From: JABDIP01 sp965250245
GTDB taxonomy: Bacteria > Pseudomonadota > Alphaproteobacteria > DSM-16000 > Inquilinaceae
Direction: 5' to 3'
Assembly (NCBI GenBank): GCA_965250245.1
Contig: OZ252296.1
Coordinates: 372,001 to 436,000, forward strand
Length of the DNA stretch: 64,000 bases
Shown: one piece after another, positions 1 through 8,340 of the stretch
Layout: every line of letters starts with the position of its first letter
How positions within the stretch are numbered: position 1 is the stretch's first letter
The notes under the pieces: model-generated
Database searches by the model: none
Told to the model about the DNA's origin: nothing
The model's input: the letters and a program-made list of their open reading frames with translations, nothing else
Position numbers and translations under genes: made by a program

Positions 1-386
1 TCCTCGATGGTCGAGGAGTAGATCAGATCGCCCAGGGCCGGATGGTCGGAGACGCCGCGCTGGAAGGTGCTCAGGCCCCGCTCCGGCGTGCCGGCCGCCT
101 CGCCCAGCAGCTCGACCTCCATGATCTTCAGTTCCTGGCCGTTCTCGCCGCCGGACGGGTCGGGGATGCTGAGCCCGGTGACCAGGCCGTAGGCCACCGA
201 TTCCGGAAGGCGCATGGTCACCAGCGCGCCGATTTGCGGCACGAATTTGCGCATTTCCTTGTCGTTGGTCAGGGCGTCGTCGAGGACCGAGATCACCTGC
301 GATCCGGCGACCGACACGATCCGCCCGAGCTTGATCGACTGCGCGGGCGTGGGGGCGGGTTGCGGCTGGGTAGCTTGATCCAACAT
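1..386 (-). CDS. HerA-like (DUF87/DUF853-type) ATP-binding protein, 5' part only
   Basis: Only the first ~128 codons are in the window; the gene runs off the left edge. The N-terminus (residues ~18-36, GRIVSVAGSQVISVLDD) followed by short beta-rich segments and the SDHPALGDLI stretch resembles the HAS-barrel that precedes the P-loop in HerA-type hexameric DNA translocases. The Walker motifs would lie beyond the edge, so family assignment rests on the barrel alone. The ATG at 386 was chosen because it begins right before the Q/P-rich linker and the barrel. It reads in the same direction as, and 18 bp downstream of, the histidine kinase gene, so the two may be cotranscribed. HerA proteins act in DNA end processing; this alphaproteobacterial branch is poorly defined. 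Confidence 0.6.
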   Translation of the reverse strand, partial: MLDQATQPQPAPTPAQSIKLGRIVSVAGSQVISVLDDALTNDKEMRKFVPQIGALVTMRLPESVAYGLVTGLSIPDPSGGENGQELKIMEVELLGEAAGTPERGLSTFQRGVSDHPALGDLIYSSTIE

Positions 387-404
387 ATCACTGCACTCGA
401 ATAG

Positions 405-1349
405 TTATGCCCGCCGGCGCTCTTGCTCCGGCGTGTAGTCGGCGTCCTGGTTCTGGGGCGATTTCGGGTCCCGCCGCATGACGCGCTCGGCGGGAAAGGT
501 AAGGGTGACGACCGTGCCTTCGGACGGCTTGCTGTTCAGGCTCAGCGTGCCGCCGTGCAGCTCCACCAGCGCCTTGCTCAGGGGCAGGCCGAGGCCGGTG
601 CCCTGGTAGCGGCGGCTGAATTCGTTGTCCAACTGCACGAACGGCGCCAGGGCGCGGGCGGCGTCGTCCGGCGACATGCCCACACCGGTGTCGCGGATGG
701 CGATCACCAGCTTGCCGGCATTGTCGGTCTGGGCGCCGACCAGCACCGATCCGCCCTCGGGCGTGAACTTGACTGCGTTGGACAGCACGTTCTTCAGGAT
801 CTGCTGGATGCGCGACTCGTCGCCGCGCAGCGCCGGCAGGGACTCCGGCAATTGCGCGCGCAGGTCCAGGCCGTATTCCTTGGCCTGCGGCTCGACCCGT
901 CTCAGGCAGGCCTCCAGGCAGCGCCGGATATCCACGACGGCCTCGCGCATCTCGGTCTGGCCGGCCTCGATGCGGGCGATGTCCAGGATGTCGTTGATGA
1001 TGTCGAGCAACTGCCGGCCGGCGGCGTTGATGTCGCCGGCATAGGTGCGGACCTTGTCGCGGTCGTCCAGGACCGGATCCTGCTCCATCAGGTCGGAGAA
1101 CCCGATGATGGCGTTCAGCGGTGTGCGCAACTCATGGCTCATCTTGGCCAGGAACTCGCTTTTGGCGCGGTTCGCCTCCTCCGCGCCCATCATCGCCTGG
1201 CGCGCCGTCTCCGCCGCCCGTTCGGCGTCCTGCTTGGCGGCCAACAGGGCGGTCTCGGTATGCCGTCGGCGGACGATCGTACCGAGCTGGTCTCCATATG
1301 CCCGGATGAGCGAGGAGCCCTTGTCTCTGTGGTGACGGCGAAGACGCAT
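405..1349 (-). CDS. Soluble sensor histidine kinase without a recognisable sensor domain
   Basis: Encodes about 314 residues. After a basic N-terminus and a short helical segment (KQDAERAAETARQA) come a HisKA dimerisation domain with the phospho-acceptor box SHELRTPLNAIIGFSDL (~residues 71-87), then a HATPase_c domain with N-box (NVLSNAVKFTPEGG), G1 (DTGVGM) and G2 (GTGLGLPLSKALVELHGG). No transmembrane helix, PAS or GAF domain is visible, so it is cytoplasmic and either senses through its short N-terminal helix or depends on a partner. No response regulator gene is in view. An upstream in-frame ATG at 1406 would add an arginine/proline-rich leader; the ATG at 1349 is preferred because homology begins after it, although its ribosome-binding site is weak. 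Confidence 0.85.
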   Translation of the reverse strand: MRLRRHHRDKGSSLIRAYGDQLGTIVRRRHTETALLAAKQDAERAAETARQAMMGAEEANRAKSEFLAKMSHELRTPLNAIIGFSDLMEQDPVLDDRDKVRTYAGDINAAGRQLLDIINDILDIARIEAGQTEMREAVVDIRRCLEACLRRVEPQAKEYGLDLRAQLPESLPALRGDESRIQQILKNVLSNAVKFTPEGGSVLVGAQTDNAGKLVIAIRDTGVGMSPDDAARALAPFVQLDNEFSRRYQGTGLGLPLSKALVELHGGTLSLNSKPSEGTVVTLTFPAERVMRRDPKSPQNQDADYTPEQERRRA

Positions 1350-1545
1350 GTGCGACCTAGGGGGTGTCGGGGGCCGTAAACGCAGAACCCTAGGGATAAA
1401 ACCCAAATGGTCCGTTAACCTGCTCGTAACCCAATTGCGAATTCACGGACGATTTATCCCGCCCTTTGCGCCGCGAACGGCGCTAGGCCATGCGGATTTC
1501 CCGCCGCCACGTCCTGCGCTAGTGTCGGGGCGAGGGAGGGACGCC

Positions 1546-2334
1546 ATGAAACTCAGCGACGACCAGATCCGGGGATTTCATGACGACGGCTACGTCGTGC
1601 TTCCGGACCTCTTCAGCGCCGACGAGGTGGCGCTGCTGAGGGACGAGGCGGCCCGCATCCTGGCGACAGAGCGCCAGGAGGTGGTGCGCGAGAAGGATGG
1701 CCGGACCGCCCGGACCGCCTTTGCCGCGCACACCTACAACGACGCCTTCGCGCGGCTCGGCCGACATCCGCGGCTGATCGAGCCGGCCATGCAGCTGGTT
1801 GACGGCCCGGTCTACATCCACCAGTTCAAGATCAACGCCAAGGCCGCCTTCGACGGCGATGTCTGGCAGTGGCACCAGGACTACGGCACCTGGGCGCGCG
1901 ACGATCTGATGCCGGAGCCGAGAGCGCTCAACGTGGCGCTGTTCCTGGAGGAGGTGACCGCCTGCAACGGGCCGCTGATGTTCATCCCGCGCAGCCACCG
2001 GGAGGGCAAGCTGGAGGCCGGCCACGACCTGGAGACCACGTCCTACCCGCTCTGGACCCTGGACAATGCGACCGTGGCGCGGCTGGCGGAGGCGGGCGGC
2101 ATGGTGGCGCCGACCGGCGCGGCCGGAACGGTGCTGCTGTTCCACTGCAATCTGGTGCACGCCTCGCCCAGCAACATCTCGCCCTGGAACCGCACCATCG
2201 TCTATGTCAGCGCCTGCCATGTGGAGAACCACATCCGCCGGTTCCAGCGGCCGGAGTGGATCGCCCATCGCGACTTCACCCCGATCGACTGCCTCGACGA
2301 TGACTGCCTGACCGCGCCGGCGGCGGCCGAGTGA
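1546..2334 (+). CDS. Phytanoyl-CoA dioxygenase (PhyH) family Fe(II)/2-oxoglutarate oxygenase
   Basis: A 262-residue protein of the usual PhyH length. The metal-binding HxD pair is in WQWHQDYGTW (~residue 107) and the distal histidine in NLVHASPSN (~residue 205), followed by the arginine that binds 2-oxoglutarate (NRTIVYVSACH). The sequence between (PRALNVALFLEEVTACNGPL) is typical of PhyH hydroxylases acting on small amino-acid-like or acyl substrates, including ectoine hydroxylase, but the substrate cannot be read from sequence. The start is set by a strong GAGGGAGGG just upstream. The next gene starts 5 bp after the stop, so the two are almost certainly translated from one message and act on one pathway. 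Confidence 0.85.
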   Translation: MKLSDDQIRGFHDDGYVVLPDLFSADEVALLRDEAARILATERQEVVREKDGRTARTAFAAHTYNDAFARLGRHPRLIEPAMQLVDGPVYIHQFKINAKAAFDGDVWQWHQDYGTWARDDLMPEPRALNVALFLEEVTACNGPLMFIPRSHREGKLEAGHDLETTSYPLWTLDNATVARLAEAGGMVAPTGAAGTVLLFHCNLVHASPSNISPWNRTIVYVSACHVENHIRRFQRPEWIAHRDFTPIDCLDDDCLTAPAAAE

Positions 2335-2338
2335 CCCG

Positions 2339-3646
2339 ATGAACCTGCACCGTATGTTGGCGGCCCGCGCGGCCGAAGGGCGGCCGGTCGGCGTGGCGGT
2401 AGCCGGTGCGGGCAAGTTCGGCACCATGTTCCTGGCCCAGGCGGCGCGCACACCGGGATTGCGGGTCGTCGGCGTGGCCGACCTGGCGGTCGATCGCGCG
2501 GAAAGCGCCCTGGAAATGGCCGGCTGGCCCCGGGAGCGGCGCGACACGGTGACGGTGACCGATGACGCGGCGGCGCTCATCGCCGCGCCCGAGGTCGAGG
2601 TGGTGGTCGACACCACCGGCAGCCCGGTCGCCGCCCTGACCCATGCGTCGGCCTGCCTGGAGCACGGCAAGCATCTGGTCAACGTCACCGTCGAGGCCGA
2701 TGTGCTGGCCGGGCCGGTGCTGGCAAGGCGCTTTGCCGCCGCGGGCCTGGTCTACTCCCTGGCCTATGGCGACCAGCCGGCCCTGATCGCCGAGCAGGTG
2801 GACTGGGCCCGGGCCAGCGGCTTCCGCGTCGTCTGCGCCGGCAAGGGCACCAAATACCTGCCGGAATACCATCACGGGACGCCGGAGACCGTTTGGGCGC
2901 ATTACGGGATCGACCCGGAGCAGGCGGCGCTGGGCGGGCTCAATCCGAAGATGTTCAACTCGTTCATGGACGGGACCAAATCGGCGATCGAGATGGCGGC
3001 GGTCGCCAACGCCTGCGATCTGACGCCACAGGCCCATGGTCTCGGCTTCCCGCCCTGCGGCGCCGATGATCTGGCCGCCGTCCTGTGCCCGACGGCGTCC
3101 GGCGGCTGCCTGACCGAGGACGGCACGGTCGAGGTGGTGTCGTCGCTGGAGCGCGACGGCAGCGACGTGCCGCGGGATCTGCGCTGGGGCGTCTATGTGG
3201 TCTTCGAAGGACCGGACGACTATGTCCGGCGCTGCTTCCGCGAATACGGGTTCCAGACCGACCCGTCCGGCCGCTATGCGGCGCTCTACCGGCCGGTCCA
3301 CCTGATCGGGCTGGAGCTCGGGATCAGCGTCGCCTCGGCCGCCCTGCGCGGAGAGCCGACCGGCGCACCGATCGCGTTCTGCGGCGATGCGGTGGCGGTT
3401 GCCAAGCGTGACCTCGCCGCCGGAGAGAGTCTTGATGGCGAGGGCGGGTACACGGTCTGGGGCCGGCTGATGCCGGCCGCCGCCAGCCTTGCCGCCGGCG
3501 CCCTGCCGATCGGCCTGGCGCACGGCGTCCAGCTCAACCGGCCGGTGGCGACAGGGGACGTTGTGACCTGGGACGCGGTGAGCGTCGAGGAAGACCGCAT
3601 CGACGTCGTCCTGCGCCGCGAGATGGAGGCGATGGCAGCCGTTTAG
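2339..3646 (+). CDS. NAD(P)-dependent oxidoreductase with C-terminal SAF domain
   Basis: A 435-residue protein with an N-terminal Rossmann fold (AVAGAGKFGTMFLAQ, residues ~18-34) followed by the homoserine-dehydrogenase-like region VVVDTTGSPVAAL and a central catalytic region. A C-terminal SAF (antifreeze-like/AFP) module spans about residues 345-425 (KRDLAAGESLDGEGGYTVWG, then VQLNRPVATGDVVTWDAV). This architecture is found in oxidoreductases linked to flagellin-type or sugar-acid metabolism, but specific activities are mostly unassigned. It is coupled to the upstream PhyH oxygenase, suggesting oxidation of a hydroxylated product. The gene is followed by a palindromic repeat and then convergent genes. 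Confidence 0.8.
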   Translation: MNLHRMLAARAAEGRPVGVAVAGAGKFGTMFLAQAARTPGLRVVGVADLAVDRAESALEMAGWPRERRDTVTVTDDAAALIAAPEVEVVVDTTGSPVAALTHASACLEHGKHLVNVTVEADVLAGPVLARRFAAAGLVYSLAYGDQPALIAEQVDWARASGFRVVCAGKGTKYLPEYHHGTPETVWAHYGIDPEQAALGGLNPKMFNSFMDGTKSAIEMAAVANACDLTPQAHGLGFPPCGADDLAAVLCPTASGGCLTEDGTVEVVSSLERDGSDVPRDLRWGVYVVFEGPDDYVRRCFREYGFQTDPSGRYAALYRPVHLIGLELGISVASAALRGEPTGAPIAFCGDAVAVAKRDLAAGESLDGEGGYTVWGRLMPAAASLAAGALPIGLAHGVQLNRPVATGDVVTWDAVSVEEDRIDVVLRREMEAMAAV

Positions 3647-3670
3647 GACGCGTTCCGCGAAGTTTTTCCA

Positions 3671-3814
3671 AGCCCCCTCACCCTCCCACGCTGCGCGTGG
3701 GCCCCTCCCTCTCCCACAAGGGGAGAGGGGTTTGGGAAGGCGCTGAACCTCACCCCTCTCCCCTTGTGGGAGAGGGAGGGACCCGCGGCAGAGCCGTGGG
3801 AGGGTGAGGGGGCT
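3671..3814. repeat. GC-rich palindromic interspersed repeat, copy A
   Basis: A 144-bp imperfect palindrome. The outer arms begin AGCCCCCTCACCCTCCCACG and end with its reverse complement; the inner arms are CTCTCCCACAAGGGGAGAGG-type sequence. Related copies lie at 8378, 22356 and 29094. It separates the convergent oxidoreductase and DUF1127 genes and could act as a bidirectional transcript 3' end. It has no coding potential and no transposase. Confidence 0.9.
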
Positions 3815-3845
3815 GAGAAGGCTTGATCGAAGATCGCACTAATAC

Positions 3846-4058
3846 TTAGACGCGCCAGAAGGGCTTGGCGGCCTCGCCTTCGATGTCGGCCCGGCTCAAG
3901 CCCACATCCTTGAGGGCATGGTCGTCCAGCCCGGCCATGTGATGGCGCTGGCTGGCCCGCTCCTGCCAGCCCAGGACCGTGCGCACCAGGCCGGTCATCA
4001 GGCTGGTCGCGGACCGGTATTCGGGCGCGAAGCGCGTCTGCCGTTGGGTGATCTGCAT
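3846..4058 (-). CDS. DUF1127 domain small protein
   Basis: A 70-residue basic protein whose C-terminal half carries the DUF1127 signature (HHMAGLDDHALKDVGLSRAD, followed by a conserved short tail ending KPFWRV). DUF1127 proteins are short arginine-rich polypeptides of alphaproteobacteria, some implicated in RNA turnover and phosphate/carbon control; the precise role here is unknown. The start has a near-ideal AGGAGG eight or so bases upstream. It is transcribed divergently from the LysR gene across a 117-bp gap, the usual arrangement for a LysR regulator and its target. Confidence 0.85.
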   Translation of the reverse strand: MQITQRQTRFAPEYRSATSLMTGLVRTVLGWQERASQRHHMAGLDDHALKDVGLSRADIEGEAAKPFWRV

Positions 4059-4117
4059 CGGAACCTCCTGCGGTTCGGGTTTGAAGTCCCTTGCAATCTA
4101 GGAGCGGCTAACCCATC

Positions 4118-4129
4118 ATTCAAACGAAT
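4118..4129. promoter_or_regulatory. Candidate LysR operator in the divergent DUF1127/LysR promoter region
   Basis: The AT-richer gap between the two divergent genes contains ATTC-AAAC-GAAT, an interrupted dyad. It also contains T-N11-A-type spacings typical of LysR binding sites. No footprint is possible from sequence alone, so the assignment depends on position and symmetry. Confidence 0.35.
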
Positions 4130-4175
4130 AGATGTTATGATACAATTCAGAAACGCTTATGAATGGATCGATACA

Positions 4176-5054
4176 ATGACACCGACTCTCGACATCGATC
4201 TGTTACGCAGCCTGGTCGCCTTCGCCGATCATGGCAGCTTCACCAAGGCGGCCGGCGTGGTCGGACGCACCCAATCGGCCGTCAGCATGCAGATGAAGCG
4301 GCTGGAGGAGATGCTGGGCAAGGCCCTGTTCGCCCGCGACGGACGGGAGCTGGTGCTCACCCCCGATGGCGAGCGCATGGTCGGCTATGCCCGCCGCATG
4401 CTGAAGCTGCATGAGGAGGCGGTGGCCAGCTTCGCCGAGCCCCTGCTCACCGGCACGGTCCGGGTCGGCATCCCGGACGATTACGCGGTCTCGGTCCTGC
4501 CCACCCTGTTCTCACGCTTCGCGGAATCCTATCCCGGCGTGCATCTGGAGGTGCATTGCGAATCCTCCGACCTGCTCTACCCCCGCATCCGCAACGGGGC
4601 GCTCGACCTCGCGGTGCTGACCGAGCAGGACATCGATCGCGGCGGGCGGCTGCTGCGCCAGGAACCGGTGGTCTGGGCGACCTCGCGCCAGCATCTCACC
4701 CATCGCATGGATCCGCTGCCGCTGGCGGTCTTCCCCGCACCCTGCGTCTTCCGCAAATGGGCGACCCAGCGCCTGGAGGCCATGGCGCGGCCCTATCGCA
4801 TCGCCTATTCCAGCCGCAGCATGGCGGCGATCGCGGTGGCGGTGACCTCGGGCCTGGCGATCACCCCGATCGTGCGCAGCTCGATGACGCCGGACATGCG
4901 CGTGCTGACCGAGGAGGATGGCTTCCCGCCGCTGCAGGAGGCGCGGATCTCGCTCTACCAGGCGGCCAACGCCGCCGACCCGGCGATCGCCCGGCTGGTC
5001 GACCACATCGTCCAGAGCTTCCAACACGAACTGCCGCTGACGACGGCGGCTTAG
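4176..5054 (+). CDS. LysR-family transcriptional regulator
   Basis: A 292-residue protein with an N-terminal winged helix-turn-helix (residues ~5-65: LDIDLLRSLVAFADHGSFTK, then RTQSAVSMQMKRLEEMLG) and a substrate-binding-type effector domain (~90-290) beginning GTVRVGIPDDYAV. The ATG at 4176 puts the HTH at the usual distance from the N-terminus; an in-frame ATG at 4137 would add 13 residues. The divergent DUF1127 gene is the likely target. An SDR-like remnant follows immediately, hinting that a metabolic partner gene has been lost. Confidence 0.9.
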   Translation: MTPTLDIDLLRSLVAFADHGSFTKAAGVVGRTQSAVSMQMKRLEEMLGKALFARDGRELVLTPDGERMVGYARRMLKLHEEAVASFAEPLLTGTVRVGIPDDYAVSVLPTLFSRFAESYPGVHLEVHCESSDLLYPRIRNGALDLAVLTEQDIDRGGRLLRQEPVVWATSRQHLTHRMDPLPLAVFPAPCVFRKWATQRLEAMARPYRIAYSSRSMAAIAVAVTSGLAITPIVRSSMTPDMRVLTEEDGFPPLQEARISLYQAANAADPAIARLVDHIVQSFQHELPLTTAA

Positions 5055-5067
5055 GCAGGGCGGACCC

Positions 5068-5169
5068 ATCGGCAAGAGTCTGATCGTGACCTGGGGCAGC
5101 CGGGGCATCGGCGCCGTCACCGCGCGGCGGGCGGTAAGTCGTGAAGCCCGGGATTGGTATTGGGCCTAG
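5068..5169 (+). pseudogene. Decayed N-terminal fragment of a short-chain dehydrogenase (SDR)
   Basis: Translating in the frame of 5068 gives IGKSLIVTWGSRGIGAVTAR, followed by RAVSREARDWYWA and a stop. This is the start of a classical SDR: beta-1, then the TGxxxGIG nucleotide loop in which the first glycine has become tryptophan (TWGSRGIG). Only about 33 codons remain, with no start codon in place and no further SDR sequence downstream. It is read as a gene remnant left by deletion beside the LysR gene. Confidence 0.6.
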
Positions 5170-5272
5170 GGTTTAAACCGGATTTAACCGGCGGCGCCGC
5201 AATCTGAAGGCCGGTGATGCACCGTTCTATGTTGCGAGCAGACAATCAACGGCCATGCGAGGTGGAGGAGCC

Positions 5273-5809
5273 ATGAGCGACTGGGACCTCTGCGCCCTCT
5301 ACGACTGGGCCTCCTGGACCGCGTGGCGTGCTCTGATCGCGACGGCCGCGATCATCGGTTTCATGTGTGCCGCGGCTGCGCTTGTTGCTGAATCCATCGT
5401 CCGGGACATTCTCGGCATGGAACTTGGCCGGTCAGCATTTGGTGGGCCAGAGTTGCTGTTCATCGGCCTTGCCGTCGGCATGATCATTCCATGCCAATTG
5501 ATTTGGTGCCGCATGCTGATCGGCTCGGACGAGAAACTGTCGGACGCCCCGAAAGACGTTGGCATGCGGGGCGGCGTCACCTGGCAACTGCCGACATGGT
5601 TCGTGATGCCAGTTTGGGCGCTCGCCGCCATGGCGGCGGCGATCGTCCTGTATGCCTGTGGGTACAAACTGATCGGGACTGCGGAGTCCGTACAGCACAT
5701 CGTCGCCGTATTCATTGTGCCGATAGTAGGCATGGGCGGCGCTTCCTTGCACGCAGGCCTCAGAAGGCTGGGCGCGGATCTCTTGCCGTCCAGCCTGCAG
5801 GAAGACTAG
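5273..5809 (+). CDS. Unknown four-helix membrane protein, paralogue 1 of 3
   Basis: A 178-residue protein with no recognised family. Hydrophobic segments are at about residues 20-42, 62-82, 108-132 and 143-163, consistent with four membrane helices and both ends cytoplasmic. The N-terminus YDWASWTAWRALIATAAIIG and the C-terminal HAGLRRLGADLLPSS recur in the paralogue starting at 6533 and, more weakly, in that starting at 5839. The start is preceded by GGTGGAGGAG. Together the three genes look like a recent tandem duplication with divergence. No enzymatic motif is visible. Confidence 0.75.
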   Translation: MSDWDLCALYDWASWTAWRALIATAAIIGFMCAAAALVAESIVRDILGMELGRSAFGGPELLFIGLAVGMIIPCQLIWCRMLIGSDEKLSDAPKDVGMRGGVTWQLPTWFVMPVWALAAMAAAIVLYACGYKLIGTAESVQHIVAVFIVPIVGMGGASLHAGLRRLGADLLPSSLQED

Positions 5810-5838
5810 GAACGGCCGCGGTTCGGCGGACCCAATCC

Positions 5839-6369
5839 GTGCCGACGCTTCGCGAACAGTTCGACTGGCGAGACCGAGGAACCTGGTGCGCGCTACTCGT
5901 GCTGGCAGTGCTGTCCGGTGCGTTCATCGCCGTGGCTGCGCTGGCGTCGGAATTCCTGGTTCGTGACGTCCTGGACCTGCCGCTCGCCCGCGAAGGTCGT
6001 TATGGGCCTGACATCGTCGCGGGCATCGTGACACTGCTCCTCGTCCTGAAGATGGTCTGGCGGCGGGTCAGGTCGCTGGGGCTGCCCAGGATCAGAGAGC
6101 ATCTTCAAGCGGCCGGGCCCGCAGGCGGCGGAGGGAACACCGGCAGATTGACCTTATTGGGCATCTTCTCCGTCTGGACGACCCTGTCGCTTGCGACCTA
6201 TTTCCTACTCTTCTACTCCGTGATGATCGCGTTCGAGTTGGACGGTCCTGGTCGATTTACGACCCTTGTGGCTGTGATCGCGCCGGTGATGCTGGGCCAA
6301 CTTGTGCTGATCACCGAACTTGAGGGCTTGGGCGCGCGTCGAAGGTCGCCCGACACAGGCGACGGTTAG
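5839..6369 (+). CDS. Unknown four-helix membrane protein, paralogue 2 of 3
   Basis: A 176-residue protein, most diverged of the three tandem copies. It keeps the N-terminal pattern (FDWRDRGTWCALLVLAVLSG against YDW.SW..WRALIA in the neighbours) and the xLVRDVLDL turn after helix 1. Helices are predicted at about residues 19-40, 55-72, 100-125 and 133-155. The chosen GTG at 5839 places this pattern at the same distance from the start as in its relatives. The ribosome-binding site is weak (TTCGGCGGA). It lies 29 bp after paralogue 1, so the two are probably cotranscribed. Confidence 0.6.
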   Translation: MPTLREQFDWRDRGTWCALLVLAVLSGAFIAVAALASEFLVRDVLDLPLAREGRYGPDIVAGIVTLLLVLKMVWRRVRSLGLPRIREHLQAAGPAGGGGNTGRLTLLGIFSVWTTLSLATYFLLFYSVMIAFELDGPGRFTTLVAVIAPVMLGQLVLITELEGLGARRRSPDTGDG

Positions 6370-6532
6370 GCTCCGATGATCACGTGCTCTCGCAGTCTGC
6401 AAGCATTCGAAATCCCGTGCAGGGGCCGTCACCGGCTCCGTCGGAACCGCCTTTGCTTAGGATACCATTTACCCGTGACCGCTTAGCCTGCCATCGCTGC
6501 TTGGCATTGGTGAAATCCGGGTCGAACGATCG

Positions 6533-7084
6533 ATGAATGAGTCCGCCACACGATCCCCGGCTGGATGGAGTCATTGGTGGCACTATGACTGGGGTTCCTG
6601 GAAATCCTGGCGTGCCTTGCTGGCGCATGGCGCCGTGATTGGCGTCATCTGCGGCTTGGCCGCCTTGGTGTCGAACGTCGTTGTGGGCGGCCTGCTCGAA
6701 ATGGAGTTCGGTCAGGATCAGGCCGGTGGCGCGGACGCCGTCGCGCTGGTGGTCGCAGTCTTGCTGATCGGGCCGATGCTGCTGATCCTGGCCCGGGTCC
6801 TGAAGCGCAGTTCCGCTCCGGGCGATGATCCCTATCCGTTTGGACGGGGCGGCTTCAAATGGGAGGTTCGGGAGAGCACCGTTCCCTTCATCTGGTGCCT
6901 GTCGGCCATGGCGGTGTTCCTCGGCACCTATCTCGGCGTCGATGCAATACTGGCGACCGGATCAACGGGGCGGCTCGCCGGTGTTGCGGGTGTCATGGGC
7001 ATCGGAATGGGGAGCCTGTGCCTGCGCGCTGGACTTGACAGGCTGGGAGCAAAGCGGCTGCCATCGGCACCGGTCGGACGGTAA
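6533..7084 (+). CDS. Unknown four-helix membrane protein, paralogue 3 of 3
   Basis: A 183-residue protein clearly related to the first copy: YDWGSWKSWRALLAHGAVIG at the N-terminus, a LLEMEFG turn after helix 1, and RAGLDRLGAKRLPSAP at the C-terminus. Four hydrophobic segments follow the same spacing. A tryptophan-rich leader (WSHWWHYDWGSW) precedes helix 1. A 163-bp gap separates it from paralogue 2, so it may have its own promoter. No Shine-Dalgarno is obvious at the ATG. Function unknown. Confidence 0.75.
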   Translation: MNESATRSPAGWSHWWHYDWGSWKSWRALLAHGAVIGVICGLAALVSNVVVGGLLEMEFGQDQAGGADAVALVVAVLLIGPMLLILARVLKRSSAPGDDPYPFGRGGFKWEVRESTVPFIWCLSAMAVFLGTYLGVDAILATGSTGRLAGVAGVMGIGMGSLCLRAGLDRLGAKRLPSAPVGR

Positions 7085-7096
7085 GGTTGGCCGGCC

Positions 7097-7119
7097 GAAA
7101 CGGATGCCCTGTCCGTTTC
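7097..7119. terminator. Hairpin after the membrane-protein triplet
   Basis: GAAACGGA and TCCGTTTC form an 8-bp perfect stem with a 7-base loop just after the third paralogue. There is no long U-run, so it is at best a weak terminator. Confidence 0.35.
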
Positions 7120-7183
7120 ATCCAATCCATCCGTTTCCCAGGCTTTGAGAGTATCGGCCGGTGGCTCCGCGTTTCCCCCAACC

Positions 7184-8332
7184 ATGACCGATACGCTCGC
7201 GAAACCAGAAGGCCCACTGGCCGCCTTCCGCGCGCTGATCCGCGACGGCACGCTGAAGCCGGACCCGGTGCAGCGGTTGGCGGTGGAGAAGCTGCAGAGC
7301 CTGCATCACGCACTCAATGACTACCGTCCGACCACCGGCATCGCCGGCTGGCGGGCCCGCTTCGGTCTGACCCGGCGGCGCGATCCGGCGCCCCAGGGGC
7401 TCTACCTGTTCGGCGGGGTGGGGCGCGGCAAGTCCATGCTGATGGACCTGTTCTTCGAGACCGCGCCGGTGGAGCGCAAGCAGCGGGTGCATTTCCACCA
7501 GTTCATGCTGGACGCCCATGATTTCATGCATCGCTGGCGCAAGGAGAACACCGGCAAGAAGGGCAAGGAGGATGACGACCCGATCCCGCCGCTGGCCGGC
7601 GACATCGCCGAGCGCGCCTGGCTGCTCTGCTTCGACGAGTTCCACGTGGTCGACGTGGCCGACGCGATGATCCTCGGCCGGCTGTTCACCGCCCTGTTCG
7701 ATCTCGGCGTCGTGGTGGTGGCGACCAGCAACTGGGCACCGGACGACCTCTACAAGGACGGGCTGAACCGCGCCCGTTTCCTTCCCTTCATAGATTTGTT
7801 GAAGGAACGCCTGGATATCCTTGAATTAGAGGGAGAAACAGACTATCGGCTGGCGCGCATCACCGGCATGAAGGTCTACCACCATCCGCTCAACAAGGCG
7901 GCGCTGTCGGCGCTGGAACAGGCGTTCCACGATCTGACCGATGACGCACAGGGCGCGCCCTGCACCCTGGAACTGAAGGGCCGGCACCTCGAGATTCCGC
8001 GCGCCGCCAAGGGCGTGGCCTGGTTCAGCTTCGAGGAGCTGTGCGACCGGCCGCTGGGTGCCGCCGACTACCTGGCCCTGGCGACCCATTACCACACGGT
8101 GATCGTCGCCGGCGTGCCGGTGATGGGCGAGGCCATGCGCAACCAGGCCAAGCGCTTCATGACCCTGATCGACGCCCTCTACGAGCACAAGGTCAACGCC
8201 ATCATCGCCGCCGAAGGCCCGCCCGAGGCGCTCTACGTGAAAGGCACCGGCGCGGTCGAATTCAACCGCACCGTCAGCCGCCTGATGGAAATGCAGTCCG
8301 CCGACTACCTGTCCGCCCTGCACCTGGCGTGA
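7184..8332 (+). CDS. zapE: AFG1/ZapE-family cell-division ATPase
   Basis: A 382-residue AFG1-type AAA ATPase. Walker A is GGVGRGKSMLMD (~residues 80-91), Walker B is LLCFDEFHVVD (~147-157), and the VVVATSNWAPDDLYKDGLNR sensor-1/arginine region follows. ZapE associates with the Z-ring and modulates FtsZ polymers in an ATP-dependent way in gammaproteobacteria; the mitochondrial relative AFG1 acts in protein quality control. The ATG at 7184 (MTDTLAKPEGP) matches the usual family N-terminus; an earlier in-frame start would lie in the intergenic hairpin region. In many alphaproteobacteria zapE sits directly before mdh; here seven kilobases separate them. Confidence 0.9.
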   Translation: MTDTLAKPEGPLAAFRALIRDGTLKPDPVQRLAVEKLQSLHHALNDYRPTTGIAGWRARFGLTRRRDPAPQGLYLFGGVGRGKSMLMDLFFETAPVERKQRVHFHQFMLDAHDFMHRWRKENTGKKGKEDDDPIPPLAGDIAERAWLLCFDEFHVVDVADAMILGRLFTALFDLGVVVVATSNWAPDDLYKDGLNRARFLPFIDLLKERLDILELEGETDYRLARITGMKVYHHPLNKAALSALEQAFHDLTDDAQGAPCTLELKGRHLEIPRAAKGVAWFSFEELCDRPLGAADYLALATHYHTVIVAGVPVMGEAMRNQAKRFMTLIDALYEHKVNAIIAAEGPPEALYVKGTGAVEFNRTVSRLMEMQSADYLSALHLA

Positions 8333-8340
8333 ATCGGAAA

